Source: Rugalucina vietnamica (taxonomy: Eukaryota; Mollusca; Bivalvia; Lucinida; Lucinidae). From it: a DNA stretch of 64,000 nucleotides. The notes under the pieces are model-generated. The model saw only the letters and a program-made list of their open reading frames with translations, was not told the origin of the DNA and did no database searches. Position 1 is the stretch's first letter; each line of letters starts with the position of its first letter. A program made the translations under genes and the position numbers. This document shows, in pieces, positions 1-10,699 of this stretch. The stretch is from positions 46,300,760 through 46,364,759 of the forward strand of contig OZ024873.1 of assembly GCA_964017185.1 (NCBI GenBank). Direction: 5' to 3'.

Positions 1-495
1 GACCTCGGATAAGACCCTGACCTCTTGACTCAGTCTGACACCCAGTTTCTGTGCTCCACAACACCAAAGTTTAAACTTTATTCATTTTACATATAACAGA
101 GAAAGCTCAAGGAACTTATATAGTACACATTCTTGAAGGTGCAGATGTTGGCGTTTTCTGGTCAAACACGGTGGAGGAAACCGAGGAAAACACCGAACCT
201 GGTCTGACGACCACTACCCTAGCTGCCACATGCCCTGTAATTACTAACTAATTGCCAAAATTTAATGTGACAATGTTAATTGATATTGGTATGCATATGC
301 CTCCTGACTCGATATCAGGCGAGACATTGAGGCAGCCAGCAAAAAGTATGAGGATAAAACAGTTAAAACACAGGTAAATCACTTCTTTCCTCAAACTGCC
401 AATGAGCTTGTCACAAAAAAAAGCTATCAAAGCAGAAACAGAGCAATTACAAATCCTAATTGGTACTTTTTGACATTCATTACCCAGGAGCTGCT
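1..495. other. left edge, no gene recognised
   Basis: AT-rich. Positions about 135-235 (GGTGCAGATGTTGGCGTT and downstream) resemble 46908-46985 and are a degraded dispersed repeat. The 83-codon frame at 248-499 has no recognisable domain. Confidence 0.5.
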
Positions 496-650
496 TCATA
501 AAAAAACCGGGCTTTTTTGCCTAAGCAAAAACAAAGACTGCACATCTGATCACCATCTTTGTTTTCGCTATGGATAGTACAATCCCTCTTCTTCTTAACT
601 CCAAAATTTCATGCTTCAACCCTTCTTCTGTGTGTCAGAGCTGGTTGGAC
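496..650 (-). mobile_element. hairpin MITE (GAGCC family), copy 1, degraded
   Basis: Keeps the GCAAAAACAAAG...CTTTGTTTTCGC palindrome arms and the downstream GTACAATCCCTCTTCTT segment of the family described at 8368-8603, reversed. Termini are lost. Confidence 0.6.
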
Positions 651-2540
651 CCCCCTCCCCCCACTCACCCTGAAAGCCAGTTTAATCATAAACAACAAGA
701 AAAGAGCATTTTGGCCCAGAACTCTGGGTCCAGAACCAATTCGAGCATTGGCAAAGCCTAAGCAATAGCCATAAAACCCACTAAAGCTATGGTCACAATA
801 AATGAAAATAACAAAATTTTATTTAGACTACATCAAGAGGTGTTTTCCTGCACTGTGGTTAAGTGCAGCCTAGTTGTCAAGTTTGGTTCTTGTTCTAAAT
901 CTATCAGAGCAAGAGAATCATCCAGCCTCATTCTGAGTCTAAAAGGTCACATGATACAGTCATGTGATCCTCCCACTAATCAGCCATTGCAGCTTACAGT
1001 TGCACCTACTCCATATAAGTAGTGAGGGGGTGGAACATATGCAAATAAGCTATTCTAAAATTTTACAGGTAAATGAAGCTATCCTAAATTTACGAGAAAG
1101 GTGTCTTGGTACTCAGTGTAGACCCACACTAGACTGATCCAAAGCAAGTAGCCTGATAATAAATGGTCTTCAATGTTGGCCATTCTGTATGCATGACCTG
1201 AAATAATAGATCTCTACTGTTGTTACACACCCATGTGAAAACAGTCATCTTTTGGATGTCCAAAATTCTATGGCTTGCTTCATGGTATTAAAAGCAATAG
1301 ATCAAAGATTAATAATGGAGCATTCCTGGAAAAAAGCTGATCCCTGACCTGCAAAAAAGAACTTATTGCATATAAGCAAAAATCTGGGAAAAGATCATTT
1401 AGGTGGTGCTACAATACTAATGGTAGTGCCTTGGTTTTCACTACATTGCTAGTCCAATGTCTTTTCTTCCAAAATTCAAAATTTCATGCATCGGCTTGTA
1501 TATGTATACTGAAAGATGGCTAATTTTTCATGATTACAAGACCTGGATTTGTTACAAAACCGGATTTTCTGGTATCTAATCAGAAGAAAAATAATTGAGA
1601 TAGCCTCCAGCTCTTTTCATAACCTAACAACCATTTTGGGGCAAAACTTGATAAATGAAAGCTAGAAGCAGATTCTAATGATGAATTAAAGAATACATTT
1701 ATGAGAAATCATTCATACGCAACTTTTGCATATCTAAAAGATAAAGATTTTTCTTGTATTTAAATTCTTTGAAATTGCATATACAAGGTTTTGTCACCTT
1801 TTTTTCAAGTCCGTTTACCATTTGTAGTTACGAGGTTTTGTAAGGTCATCGAAAAACTAACTTCCCATTGTGATAACCTACAAGGCTTTGTCACAAGCTG
1901 AATTTGAATGTTTTGAATCGCGCCATGTGAAAAAACGATTTTTTGAAAAAGTGCAGTTACGAGGTTTTGTAAACGAGCCAACGAATTATGCTCTCTATCA
2001 CTTATCACAGAAAAAAAAAAATAACATTAATAAATATTAAATAAAAAATGAAATAAACAAATGATTTTCTTTGAAATGGTTCTGCATCAGCATGTGACAA
2101 CTCTGCTTTATGTCATCCAAATTACAATACCACTTTGAAAAAGTGGGGTATGAAGGGTTATATATTTCACGGACACGTTTTCCTGATGTTTACTTCTGAC
2201 ATAAATATGTATTTTGATGATATGAATTCTTCAAATGGGCTTTTTTCAAATGTGATACCATTAGGTAAACAAGACATGTCAATGTGCTTACATGGCACTG
2301 TGAAGATGTCTAAAGAAAGTAGGTACCCCTTTTCTTTCCAGACCAATATAGACTGAACAAAAAAGAAATGCAACATTACATCACCTACATCATTTAAGGG
2401 TAAAACAAAGGTGTTCCTGGCTTTGTTCTGTTTGGTCCATAGTCACTTAATATCCGGGTGCAAAATGCAAAAATCTGATTTTTCATTCTGATCAAATTTG
2501 AATGAGTTATTCTTTTCAAACAAAAAAACTGCAAACAAAG
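650..2540. other. no gene recognised; short degraded repeats
   Basis: No credible exon. A motif GTTACGAGGTTTTGT recurs three times between 1805 and 1970. Positions about 2125-2200 match the end of the repeat family at 55050-55770 (GTGGGGTATGAAGG...TTCACGGACACGTTTTCC). Confidence 0.5.
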
Positions 2541-2544
2541 AATA

Positions 2545-4600
2545 AGAGCTGTCGCAGGACTGCATGCTCGACTGCTTCTGACCATTGTCAAACATATGGC
2601 CAAACTCGACCTGTAACACAAAGCATTATGCTCATACATCTTTTTGCCTTGATGTTATACAGAACAAAATCACTGAACCATGACAGTTAACTATAACTTA
2701 TAACTACTGAAGGTTAAACGTCTCAATCATATTGTACATGAAGTATGTTAATACACCAACTGAGTGCTGAGATACAAGGCAAAATCACTGAACCCTGAAA
2801 TAAGCTCACACTGACCTATAAGTACTTTAGGGTCAAAGGTCTTATCATACTTACGCATAATAATAAAGACGTATGAAAATATACCAACTGAGTGTGAAGA
2901 TATAAGGCAAAGTCACTGAAGCATGAAATTAGGTCACAGTGACCCAGGAATACTTTAGGGTCAAAGGTCTTGTCATACGCAAACATAATGTGAAGGAAAT
3001 ATGTTCATATACCAAAAGAAAACCTAGATAAAAGGCAAAATCACTGAACCATGTAATCAGGTCACAATGACCTAGGACTACTTTAGGGTCAAAGGTCTTG
3101 TCATACACAAACATAGTGTGAAAGAATTATGTTCATAAACCAATTGAGAGCAAAGATATCAGGCAAAATCACTGAACCATGAAATTAGGTCACAGTGACC
3201 TATAGGTATACTGTGGTCAAAGGTCTGTTCATACTCACTCATAATCTGAAGGAAGCATGAAAATATAATAATTGAGTGTCAAGATGTAAGGCAAAATCAC
3301 TGAAGCATGAAATTAGGTCACAGTGACCTATAAGTATATTGTGGTCAAAGGTCAAGTCATACTAACTCATAATCTGAAAGAAGTACGAAAATATACTAAT
3401 TGAGTGTCAAGATATAAGGTAAAATCACTGAACCATGAAATTAGGTCACAGTGACCTATAAGTATATTGGGGTCAAAGCTCTGGTCATACTCACTCATAA
3501 TCTGAAAGAAGTATGAAAATATACTAATTGAGTGTCAAGATATAAGGCAAAAATCACTGAATCGTGAAATTAGGTCACAGTGACCTATAAGTTTATTGTG
3601 GTCAAAGGTCTGTTCATACTCACTCATAATCTGAAGGAAGCATGAAAATATAATAATTGAGTGTCAAGATGTAAGGCAAAATCACTGAAGCATGAAATTA
3701 GGTCACACTGACCTATAAGTATATTGGGGTCAAAGGTCTAGTCATACTAACTCATAATCTGAAAGAAGTATGAAAATATACTAATTGAGTGTCAAGATAT
3801 AAGGTAAAATCACTGAACCGTGAAATTAGGTCACACTGACCTATAAGTATATTGGGGTCAAAGCTCTGGTCATACTCACTCATAATCTGAAAGAAGTATG
3901 AAAATATACTAATTGAGTGTCAAGATATAAGGCAAAATCACTGAACCATGAAATTAGGTCACAGTGACCTATAAGTTTATTGGGGTCAAAGATCTGGTCA
4001 TACTCACTCAAAATCTGAAAGAAGTATGAAAATATACTAACTGAGTGTCAAGATATAAGGCAAAATCACTGGACCATGGAAAGTAGGTCAACCAATAGTA
4101 ACCGTCATGACACTAAGTTAGTGTCACTTAGTTAAAAGATGAATGACCAAGCATCTTCCTAAGATGTATGACCAAGCATCTTCCTAAGATGTTTCTATTT
4201 AGAAAGAAAAAGAAAAAATATTTTCAGAGAGTTCTAGATTTTTACCCCTAGCCCCACCCCCTTGACTCGATCCAGAGGTTGGATGTCATGGAACCTAAAA
4301 TGTATGAAGTATGAATGCTTTATGATAAGTTGTTATCAAGATATGGACTCTTTGTAAAAGTTACACAGTAGTACATCCATTTTTTACATGTTCTAGTTTT
4401 TAACCTCTAGCCCCACCCCCAGGCATGGACCGAGGAATCCGATGCTATGAAATGAAATGAAACCCCAGGGTTCATCCTGGCCCAAAATTTTAGGGAGAAG
4501 TGACTTCTCCCTCTGAGAATTTTAGAGAGAAGTTTGCTAATCTTAGGGAGAAGTGAGGGGAGTAACACGGATGACGAATGGACGGACAAACAGAAATATG
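2545..4600 (+). mobile_element. HINE-like element, family B, copy 1 (128-bp cores)
   Basis: Begins AAGAGCTGTCGCAGGAC, as does the element at 17692. It holds about eleven tandem cores and a GACGGACA stretch near 4572. The hairpin 3' end seen in copy 2 is not recognisable here. The layout matches bivalve pearl/HINE repeats (known family); membership is inference. Confidence 0.65.
2660..4090 (+). repeat. 128-bp tandem array with nuclear-receptor IR3 sites
   Basis: AAAATCACTGA recurs about every 128 bp (2783, 3038, 3167, 3294, 3421, 3549, 3677, 3806, 3936, 4064). Eight units contain a perfect AGGTCANNNTGACCT: 3059, 3187, 3315, 3443, 3572, 3700, 3828 and 3956. Units near 2805 and 2932 carry one-base-off versions. 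Confidence 0.93.
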
Positions 4601-4642
4601 TCTATACTTTATAACTGTGTTACTACTGAATTACATTGATAT

Positions 4643-4776
4643 CACACACACACACACACACACACACATTGTTAATAGGCTTCAGGTTTTCTTTCTTCTT
4701 TTTTTTTTTTTTTTTTTTTGAATTTCGGTAACATACGCCTTTTATAACATGGGTTTTTGTGTATTTGTACATGGTA

Positions 4777-4807
<31 letters not shown>

Positions 4808-4830
4808 GTTTTGTTTTGTTTTGTTTTGTT
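4643..4830. repeat. microsatellite cluster
   Basis: (CA)n at 4643-4668, poly-T at 4699-4719, (TA)n at 4775-4799 and (TTTTG)n at 4800-4830 in close succession. Confidence 0.95.
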
Positions 4831-6334
4831 TAAAGCTGATTATATATATGTCTGGTGTGGTTGCTAGTCTTAGCTGGGGTGTCCTGACCACGAGAACATG
4901 TATATAGCCAATCGCACATTGTTTTACAGTTTAGGCATGCGCGTTGCATGTTTTCCACTTTAGCATGTCTTTAGACGGCATCGAATAACTCCTGCAATAC
5001 TCGTCAAAATGAAAACAGTTTCGTTCATTTTGATGTCTGACATCTAACGCACAAGTACAAAATGAATCTGTATCTGAAAATATCAGTGTTTGTCCAGAAT
5101 TTAGAAAGACAGAATTGTTGCATTTCTTTTTTTGTCCAGTATATTATGGCATCATTTTAAAACAAATCTCCTTCCTGACACAAGAAGTACATTCAAGGCA
5201 GTACAAAAGAATTACATGTATTAAACCTTATTACCAAGGCGTCACACTTGGAGCATGGCCAGGTAACAAACATATACCTGTACTTCATAAATAACTGCGT
5301 AGAAATTACAAGCGTGATGTAAACATACATCATAGAAAACACACAATGACTACATACATGACCGAATATTCTGTGAATATTCTGTGTATAAAAAAGTACT
5401 ATGAAATTTGCGTAGTAACTTGCAAATCTTGGCAAACATAAGCAAAACAAATAGGAGTAAAACACTGAGAAGCTTCTAAAATTTTCTGAAAAGGTTTATG
5501 AAGAGAAATCTGTGCCACTGCAAGACTTGGCCATGGGTATTATATACAGGCAAATAAACGGCTTGTTTGCCACTTCAGCTGCTTCAAAACATGGAATATT
5601 CAGATTTTAGCTACCCTAAGGTCTGAACTACTGCCAGGTTTTTGGAAGACAAGACTCAATTAATAGTACAGCAGTGTGGAATTTGGTTCAAAGACTTACA
5701 TCTCAGGTGAAAGGTACATCCTACACCTGGCTTCATGTTACCTAGGTAACACAATTATGGGATTCCCAGTTCTATTTATATTACTTTTTGTAAGACACAT
5801 CAGTCATGAAAATATAATCACTGTCAGTTAGTGATGAAATAAATGTGCAGTACATACTGACAATCTGCCTCTGGGGCACTTGCCCACAAATGACCTTAGC
5901 TGTTAACCAAGGATATATTTAAAGCATTCATTGTGAGAGTCTTCACGCCCGGTAATCTGCAAATTGACCACCATCGGTGGTCAACATAAAAAAGTTGTAA
6001 TATATCCGATGGTCATTTTGAGCATTTCCTGTTATTAGTTTTCGTGAGATTCACTGAGGTGAAAGGTGCAATAATTTTCTATCAAATGCTTTTTATAAAA
6101 ATCAAAGAATGCCATGCTATCAGTTTTTGACATTGAATGTCTACTCCAAGTGGTCTTGCACAGTACTGATATGCCATCGGCAACAATATATAGACATAGA
6201 ATGTACTATGTAAGCTGAGGGTGTTTTCCCAGGTATTCTATGAGAACAGCTGTTCCAGGTGTAAGAAGACATTAACTGAAATGGCTGGCATTCCATAACT
6301 ATCAGCTGGTTAGACTTTCTAGGAAACTAAGTAA
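4831..6334. other. no gene or clear element recognised
   Basis: AT-rich sequence with short frames only. Nothing resembling an exon of either gene. Confidence 0.4.
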
Positions 6335-6426
6335 CTAGAGGACCATTGGTCCTGTAGCTCACCTGAGAGATTATCACATTGTAAGCTCATGAGATTTAAA
6401 TTAATTGAGAATCGACCAATGAAAGT

Positions 6427-8095
6427 CTATGCATGGACACTATTGACCCCCGGGGCATGGCCAAATTTGACCCAGGGGCATGAATGGCACAATTTATAAT
6501 GGGGACTACCAAACATTGCTACATACAAAATATAGAAGCTCTGGGCCTTTTGGTTTCAGAGAAGAAGATTTTTGTTAGTTTTTCCCATTGTAAGTCTATG
6601 GAGACTATCTACCCCCGGGGCGTGGCCAAATTTGACCCCAGGGGCTTGGCTGGCACAATTTATGTAGAGGACCATTAGCCATTGCCACCTACAAAATATC
6701 AAAGCTGTGTGCCCTGTGGTTTCAGAGAAGAAGATTTTTGAATTTTTTTCCCATAGCAAGTCTATTGAGACTATCAACCTCCGGGGCCTGGCCAAATTTG
6801 ACCCCAGGGGCATGAATGGCACAATTTATGTAGAGGACCATTAGCCATTGCTACATACCAAATATCAAAGCTGTGGGCCTAGTGGTTTCAGAGAAGAAGA
6901 TTTTTTAATTTTTTCCCATAGTAAGTCTATGGAGACTATCAACCCCCGGGCGTGGCCAAATTTGACCCCAGGGGCATGAATGGCACAATTTATGTAGAGG
7001 ACCATTAGCCATTGCTTCATACCAAATATCAAAGCTATGGGCCTAGTGGTTTCAGAGAAGAAGATTTTTTTAGTTTTTCCTATTGTAGGTCTATGGAGAC
7101 TATCGACCCACGGGGCGTGGCCAAATTTGACCCCGGGGACATGATTGGCACAATTTATGTAGAGGACCATTAGCCATTGCCACATACAAAATATCAAAGC
7201 TGTGGGCCCTGTGGTTTCAGAGAAGAAGATTTTTTAATTTTTTTCCCAAAGTAAGTCTATGGAGACTATCAACCCCCGGGGCGTCGCCAAATTTGACCCC
7301 AGGGGCATTAATGGCACAATTTATGTAGAGGACCATTAGCCATTGCTACATACCAAATATCAAAGCTGTTGGCCTAGTGGTTTCAGAGAAGAAGATTTTT
7401 TTAGTTTTTTTCCTATTGTAGGTCTATGGAGACTATCGACCCCCGGGGCGTGGCCAAATTTGACCCCAGGGGCATGATTGGCACAATTTATGTAGAGGAC
7501 CATTAGCCATTGCCACCTACAAAACATCAAAGCTGTGGGCCCTGTGGTTTCAGAGAAGAAGATTTTTTAATTTTTTTCCCATAGTAAGTCTTTGGAGACT
7601 ATCAACCCCCGGGGCGTGGCCAAATTTGACCCCAGGGGCATGAATGGCACAATTTATGTAGAGGACCATTAGCCATTGCTACATACCAAATATCAAAGCT
7701 GTGGGCCTTGTGGTTTCAGAGAAGAAGATTTTTTTAGTTTTTCCAATTGTAAGTCTATGGAAACTATCCACCCCCGGGGCGTGGCCAAATTTGACCCCAG
7801 GGGCATGGCTGGCACAATTTATGTAGAGGACCATTAGCCATTGCCACATACCAAATATCAAAGCTGTGGGCCCTGTGGTTTCAGAGAAGAAGATTTTTTA
7901 ATTTTTTTCCCATAGTAAGTCTATGGAGACTATCGACCCCCCGGGGCGTGGCCAAATTTGACCCCAGGGGCATGAATGGCACAATTTATGTAGAGGACCA
8001 TCAGCCATTGCTACATACCAAATATCAAAGCTGTGGGCCTAGTGGTTTCAGAGAAGAAGATTTTTTTAGTTTTTCCCATTGTAAGTCTATGGGAC
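6427..8095 (+). repeat. 166-bp tandem core array
   Basis: About ten units recognised by CCAAATTTGACCCCAGGGGC, mean spacing 166 bp between about 6468 and 7961. Units end with TTTCAGAGAAGAAGATTTTT. Open frames on the minus strand here are repeat-generated. Confidence 0.93.
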
Positions 8096-8240
8096 CTATC
8101 TGTTGCCATGGAAACCACAATGTTGATACAATCTGCTCCAAAACCTAATGCCATCAATCCCCCAACCCAATTATGGTTCACATTAAATTTGATCAAGATC
8201 GGCCTACTAGCTTCAGAAATATTCTTCTTTGAAATTGTGG

Positions 8241-8283
8241 ACGGACGACGGACGACGGACGACGGACGACGACGACGGACGCC
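8241..8283 (+). repeat. ACGG/ACG-rich microsatellite of the HINE-like tail
   Basis: GGACGACGGACG repeats directly before the 3' hairpin of the element. Confidence 0.9.
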
Positions 8284-8367
8284 GGATGCCTGCCTATCCT
8301 ATAAGCTCACCTGTGAGCCTTCGGCTCAGGTGAGCTAAAAAACACCTATTTCTACTATACATGATAT

Positions 8368-8603
8368 GAGCCACCTCGTGGGAAAACCAACAATGTGGTT
8401 TCCGAACTGGTCTGACACAAATCAGGCTGTACAGCTACAGAAAAGAGCTAGAAGCTTGAAATTTCAGATTTAAGTAGAAGAGGAATTGTACTATCCGAGT
8501 AGCGAAAACAAAGACGCTGATCAGCTTCGCGGTTACCGCGAAGCTGATCTGCGTCTTTGTTTTCGCCTATGCAGATTGTTGGTTTTCCCATGTGGCGGCT
8601 CAT
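8368..8603 (+). mobile_element. hairpin MITE (GAGCC family), copy 2, complete
   Basis: Reference description of the family. Termini GAGCCRCNNCGTGRGAAAACC and the inverted complement; an asymmetric body with TCCGACACAAACC, GAAGCTTGAAATTTC and GTACTATCCG; then a palindrome of about 65 bp with arms GCGAAAACAAAGRCGCTGAT and loop GTTAC. No coding capacity. This copy is flanked by ATAT on both sides, a 4-bp target-site duplication. Arms here read CTTCGCGG/CCGCGAAG, perfectly paired. Confidence 0.9.
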
Positions 8604-9254
8604 ATTTCTCCAAAACGTAAGATTGCAGTCCCATGGCTGAAAGGTTAAGAGTGCTGATTTCAATACCACACTTAATCATTCAATTCTCTCACCACTGTTT
8701 CTGGTATGAGTTTGAGCCCGCACACCAAACGCCCACCCCCCATCCCCATTCCCGCACTTGAGCAAGTTTAAGGTGCACAATTTTTTTACATGTAAAACAC
8801 AGTTGTCTGCAAAAGAGATTTGTGAATTACTGTCTGCAAAACTTTTAAACAAAGACCATACATATGCTCAGTGCCAAGAAATGCTTTTGTATACAACATA
8901 TACATTGTCATATAAAGTATTGCATAAATATTTCAGCTGCATCATGACAAAACTAGAGGGCCAATGGTCCTGTAAACGCTCACCTGAGATCTGGGATATA
9001 ACCAATAATCTTGTTTGACTATTATGGTCATGGGTGACCTATATTAACCTTGCCATAAAATAGGTAAAGGTCATCACAATATCATAATTTATGTATATAC
9101 TATAGTACTCTAGTCAACAATGCTACATGCCAAGTTTTGTTGAAATTACCAGTGTGGAAAAGTAGATTTTTGAATGGTTTTTACCATTTTATGGCGGCCA
9201 TTTTGGTAATGTGACCTGGATTATATATGCACACATTGGTTCCCCCTTCCTATA

Positions 9255-9399
9255 CATGCGTGGATCCAGAAAATTTTCTAAGGGGGGGTCAAAATTCCCA
9301 GAAGGGGTCTGACGGAAAATTTTAGCATGGCAAAAATTAATAATCTGGCAATTCCAGGGGGGTCAGGACCCCCTGTCCCCCCATCTGGATCCGCCCATG
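9255..9399. mobile_element. 145-bp GGATCC-ended insertion with 5-bp duplication
   Basis: Inserted in a family A core whose uninterrupted form reads CCTATAGATGC. Ends CATGCGTGGATCC and GGATCCGCCCATG are imperfect inverted repeats, and CTATA is repeated on both sides. Non-coding. Confidence 0.75.
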
Positions 9400-9586
9400 C
9401 TATAGATGCTTCATATAAAATTTGGCTTTGATTGGCCAAGCAGTTTCAGAGAAGAAGATCTTTGAATATTATGGTGATATAAATGTATATTGCCCCAGGG
9501 CGGGGGCAGACCAGCCCCTAAGGTCCATTTTTTTTTTTTTTTTTTTTTTTCAGAAAATAAATCTTCAGTCCATTTGCCATTTTCTT

Positions 9587-9834
9587 TTTTTTTTCTTTTT
9601 TTTTTTTCAGTTTTACGTCCCTTTCAAGATTATTTCAGCTCATATGAGACAGGTCAATCAGTAGGTGGGCGAAAACGGGAGAACACCGAGAAAAACCACC
9701 TGGCACACCCGCAAGCAGAACTTGGCTTGTCTCACATGTGGTCAGAGCGTGGCTCGAACCCACACCAGACACAGCAGTGAAATGATCGAGTGATTAAGAA
9801 ACAGTGCTCTTAACCGCTCGGCCACGGGGGCCGC
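9587..9834 (-). mobile_element. tRNA-derived SINE (family K) with 16-bp duplication
   Basis: On the minus strand the head has a tRNA-like A box (TGGCCGAGCGGTTAAG) and B box (GGTTCGAGCC), and the tail is A-rich (poly-T at 9587-9607 on plus). CATTTGCCATTTTCTT flanks it on both sides (9571-9586, 9835-9850), a clean target-site duplication of retroposition into family A copy 2. Confidence 0.9.
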
Positions 9835-10296
9835 CATTTGCCATTTTCTTCAAGTTTTATCCTTCAAATGACATTTTGACACTTTTCAACATTAAAATGC
9901 ATGGGCGACCTAAGTTGAACTTGCCGTAAAATATGTCAAGGTCATCCCAGGGTTATGATTTGTATTAACTTTGTAGAGCTCCTCTCCCTAACGCTTCATT
10001 GCAAGTTTCAAAATCCTAGGCCTTCTGGATCTGGAGAAGATGATTTTAAAAGGCTTTTGCTATTTATAGCCATGGGGGCCATCTTGGTCATGTGACCTGG
10101 ACCATTTATATAAACTTTCGTTTCCCCTCCCTAAGGATGCTACACATGAAGTTTGGCTTTGATTGACCAAGCGGTTTCAGAGGAGAAGTTCTTTAAAATT
10201 GTGGACGGACGGATGATGACGGAGGGACAACGGAGCATGGCCATCCTAAAGATAAGATCACCTTGTGAGCCTTTGGCTCAGGTGAGCTAAAAAAAA

Positions 10297-10329
10297 TGTT
10301 GACTGGGATGTTAAACCTTAATACAAACA
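10297..10329 (+). mobile_element. SINE 3' end fragment (family Q)
   Basis: GTTGACTGGGATGTTAAACC and AATACAAAC match the 3' end of the complete SINE copies at 23758 and 37768. Confidence 0.55.
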
Positions 10330-10463
10330 GCAAAATTCTTAGATTAAATACTGTAAACCCATACTAATGCAGAAAGTTTGGTTTCTAATGAAAGAAATGT
10401 AGAATCCTACTGGTCTAGTTCTATCTCTGACTCTATCTAGATTCACCCCAGCATGCATAATCT

Positions 10464-10697
10464 GAGCCGCGAAGCGAGAAAACCTGTCTTTAGGGTTTAC
10501 GACCAGGTCAGACACAAACCATGGTGTGCAGTCAAAACAAATGTAAGAAGCCTGAAATTTCAGATTTACAAAGAAGAGGCATGGTATTATCTGTGTAGCA
10601 AAAACAAAGACCCTGATCAGTTGTGCAGTTACAGCACAGCTGATCTGCACCTTTGTTTTCGCATGGGCGAAATCTGGTTTTCTCGCGTCACAGTTCA
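10464..10697 (+). mobile_element. hairpin MITE (GAGCC family), copy 3
   Basis: Complete layout of the family. Central arms read CTGTGCAG/CACAGCTGAT around GTTACAG. Flanking bases give no clean duplication. Confidence 0.85.
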
Positions 10698-10699
10698 TC

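Larger units (their letters stand above)
6335..8342 (+). mobile_element. HINE-like element, family A, copy 1 (166-bp cores)
   Basis: 5' end CTAGAGGACCATTGGTCC (a short palindrome), then GCTCACCTGAG. At the 3' end lie an ACGG-type microsatellite (8241-8283), then a hairpin GTGAGCCTTCGGCTCAG running into CTCAGGTGAGCTAAAA, the inverted complement of the 5' GCTCACCTGAG. Between are about ten tandem 166-bp cores. ACGG tail plus tandem cores is the known architecture of pearl/HINE repeats; no transposase is present. Confidence 0.8.
8952..10296 (+). mobile_element. HINE-like element, family A, copy 2
   Basis: 5' CTAGAGGGCCAATGGTCCTG and CGCTCACCTGAG; 3' GACGGACGGATGATGACGG, then hairpin GTGAGCCTTTGGCTCAG and GTGAGCTAA. 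Cores are of the long ~450-bp type also seen at 28.9-34.6 kb. Interrupted by a 145-bp element (9255-9399) and a SINE (9587-9834). Confidence 0.8.

Noticed and set aside
2660-4090. CRISPR-like regular array
   Set aside because: Units are 128 bp of continuous related sequence with no short repeat/unique spacer pattern, in a eukaryotic genome with introns.
6556-8196. Series of minus-strand frames (LIFGMWQWLMVLYINCA...)
   Set aside because: Each is the same translation of a 166-bp core unit; no start, splice signal or family match.
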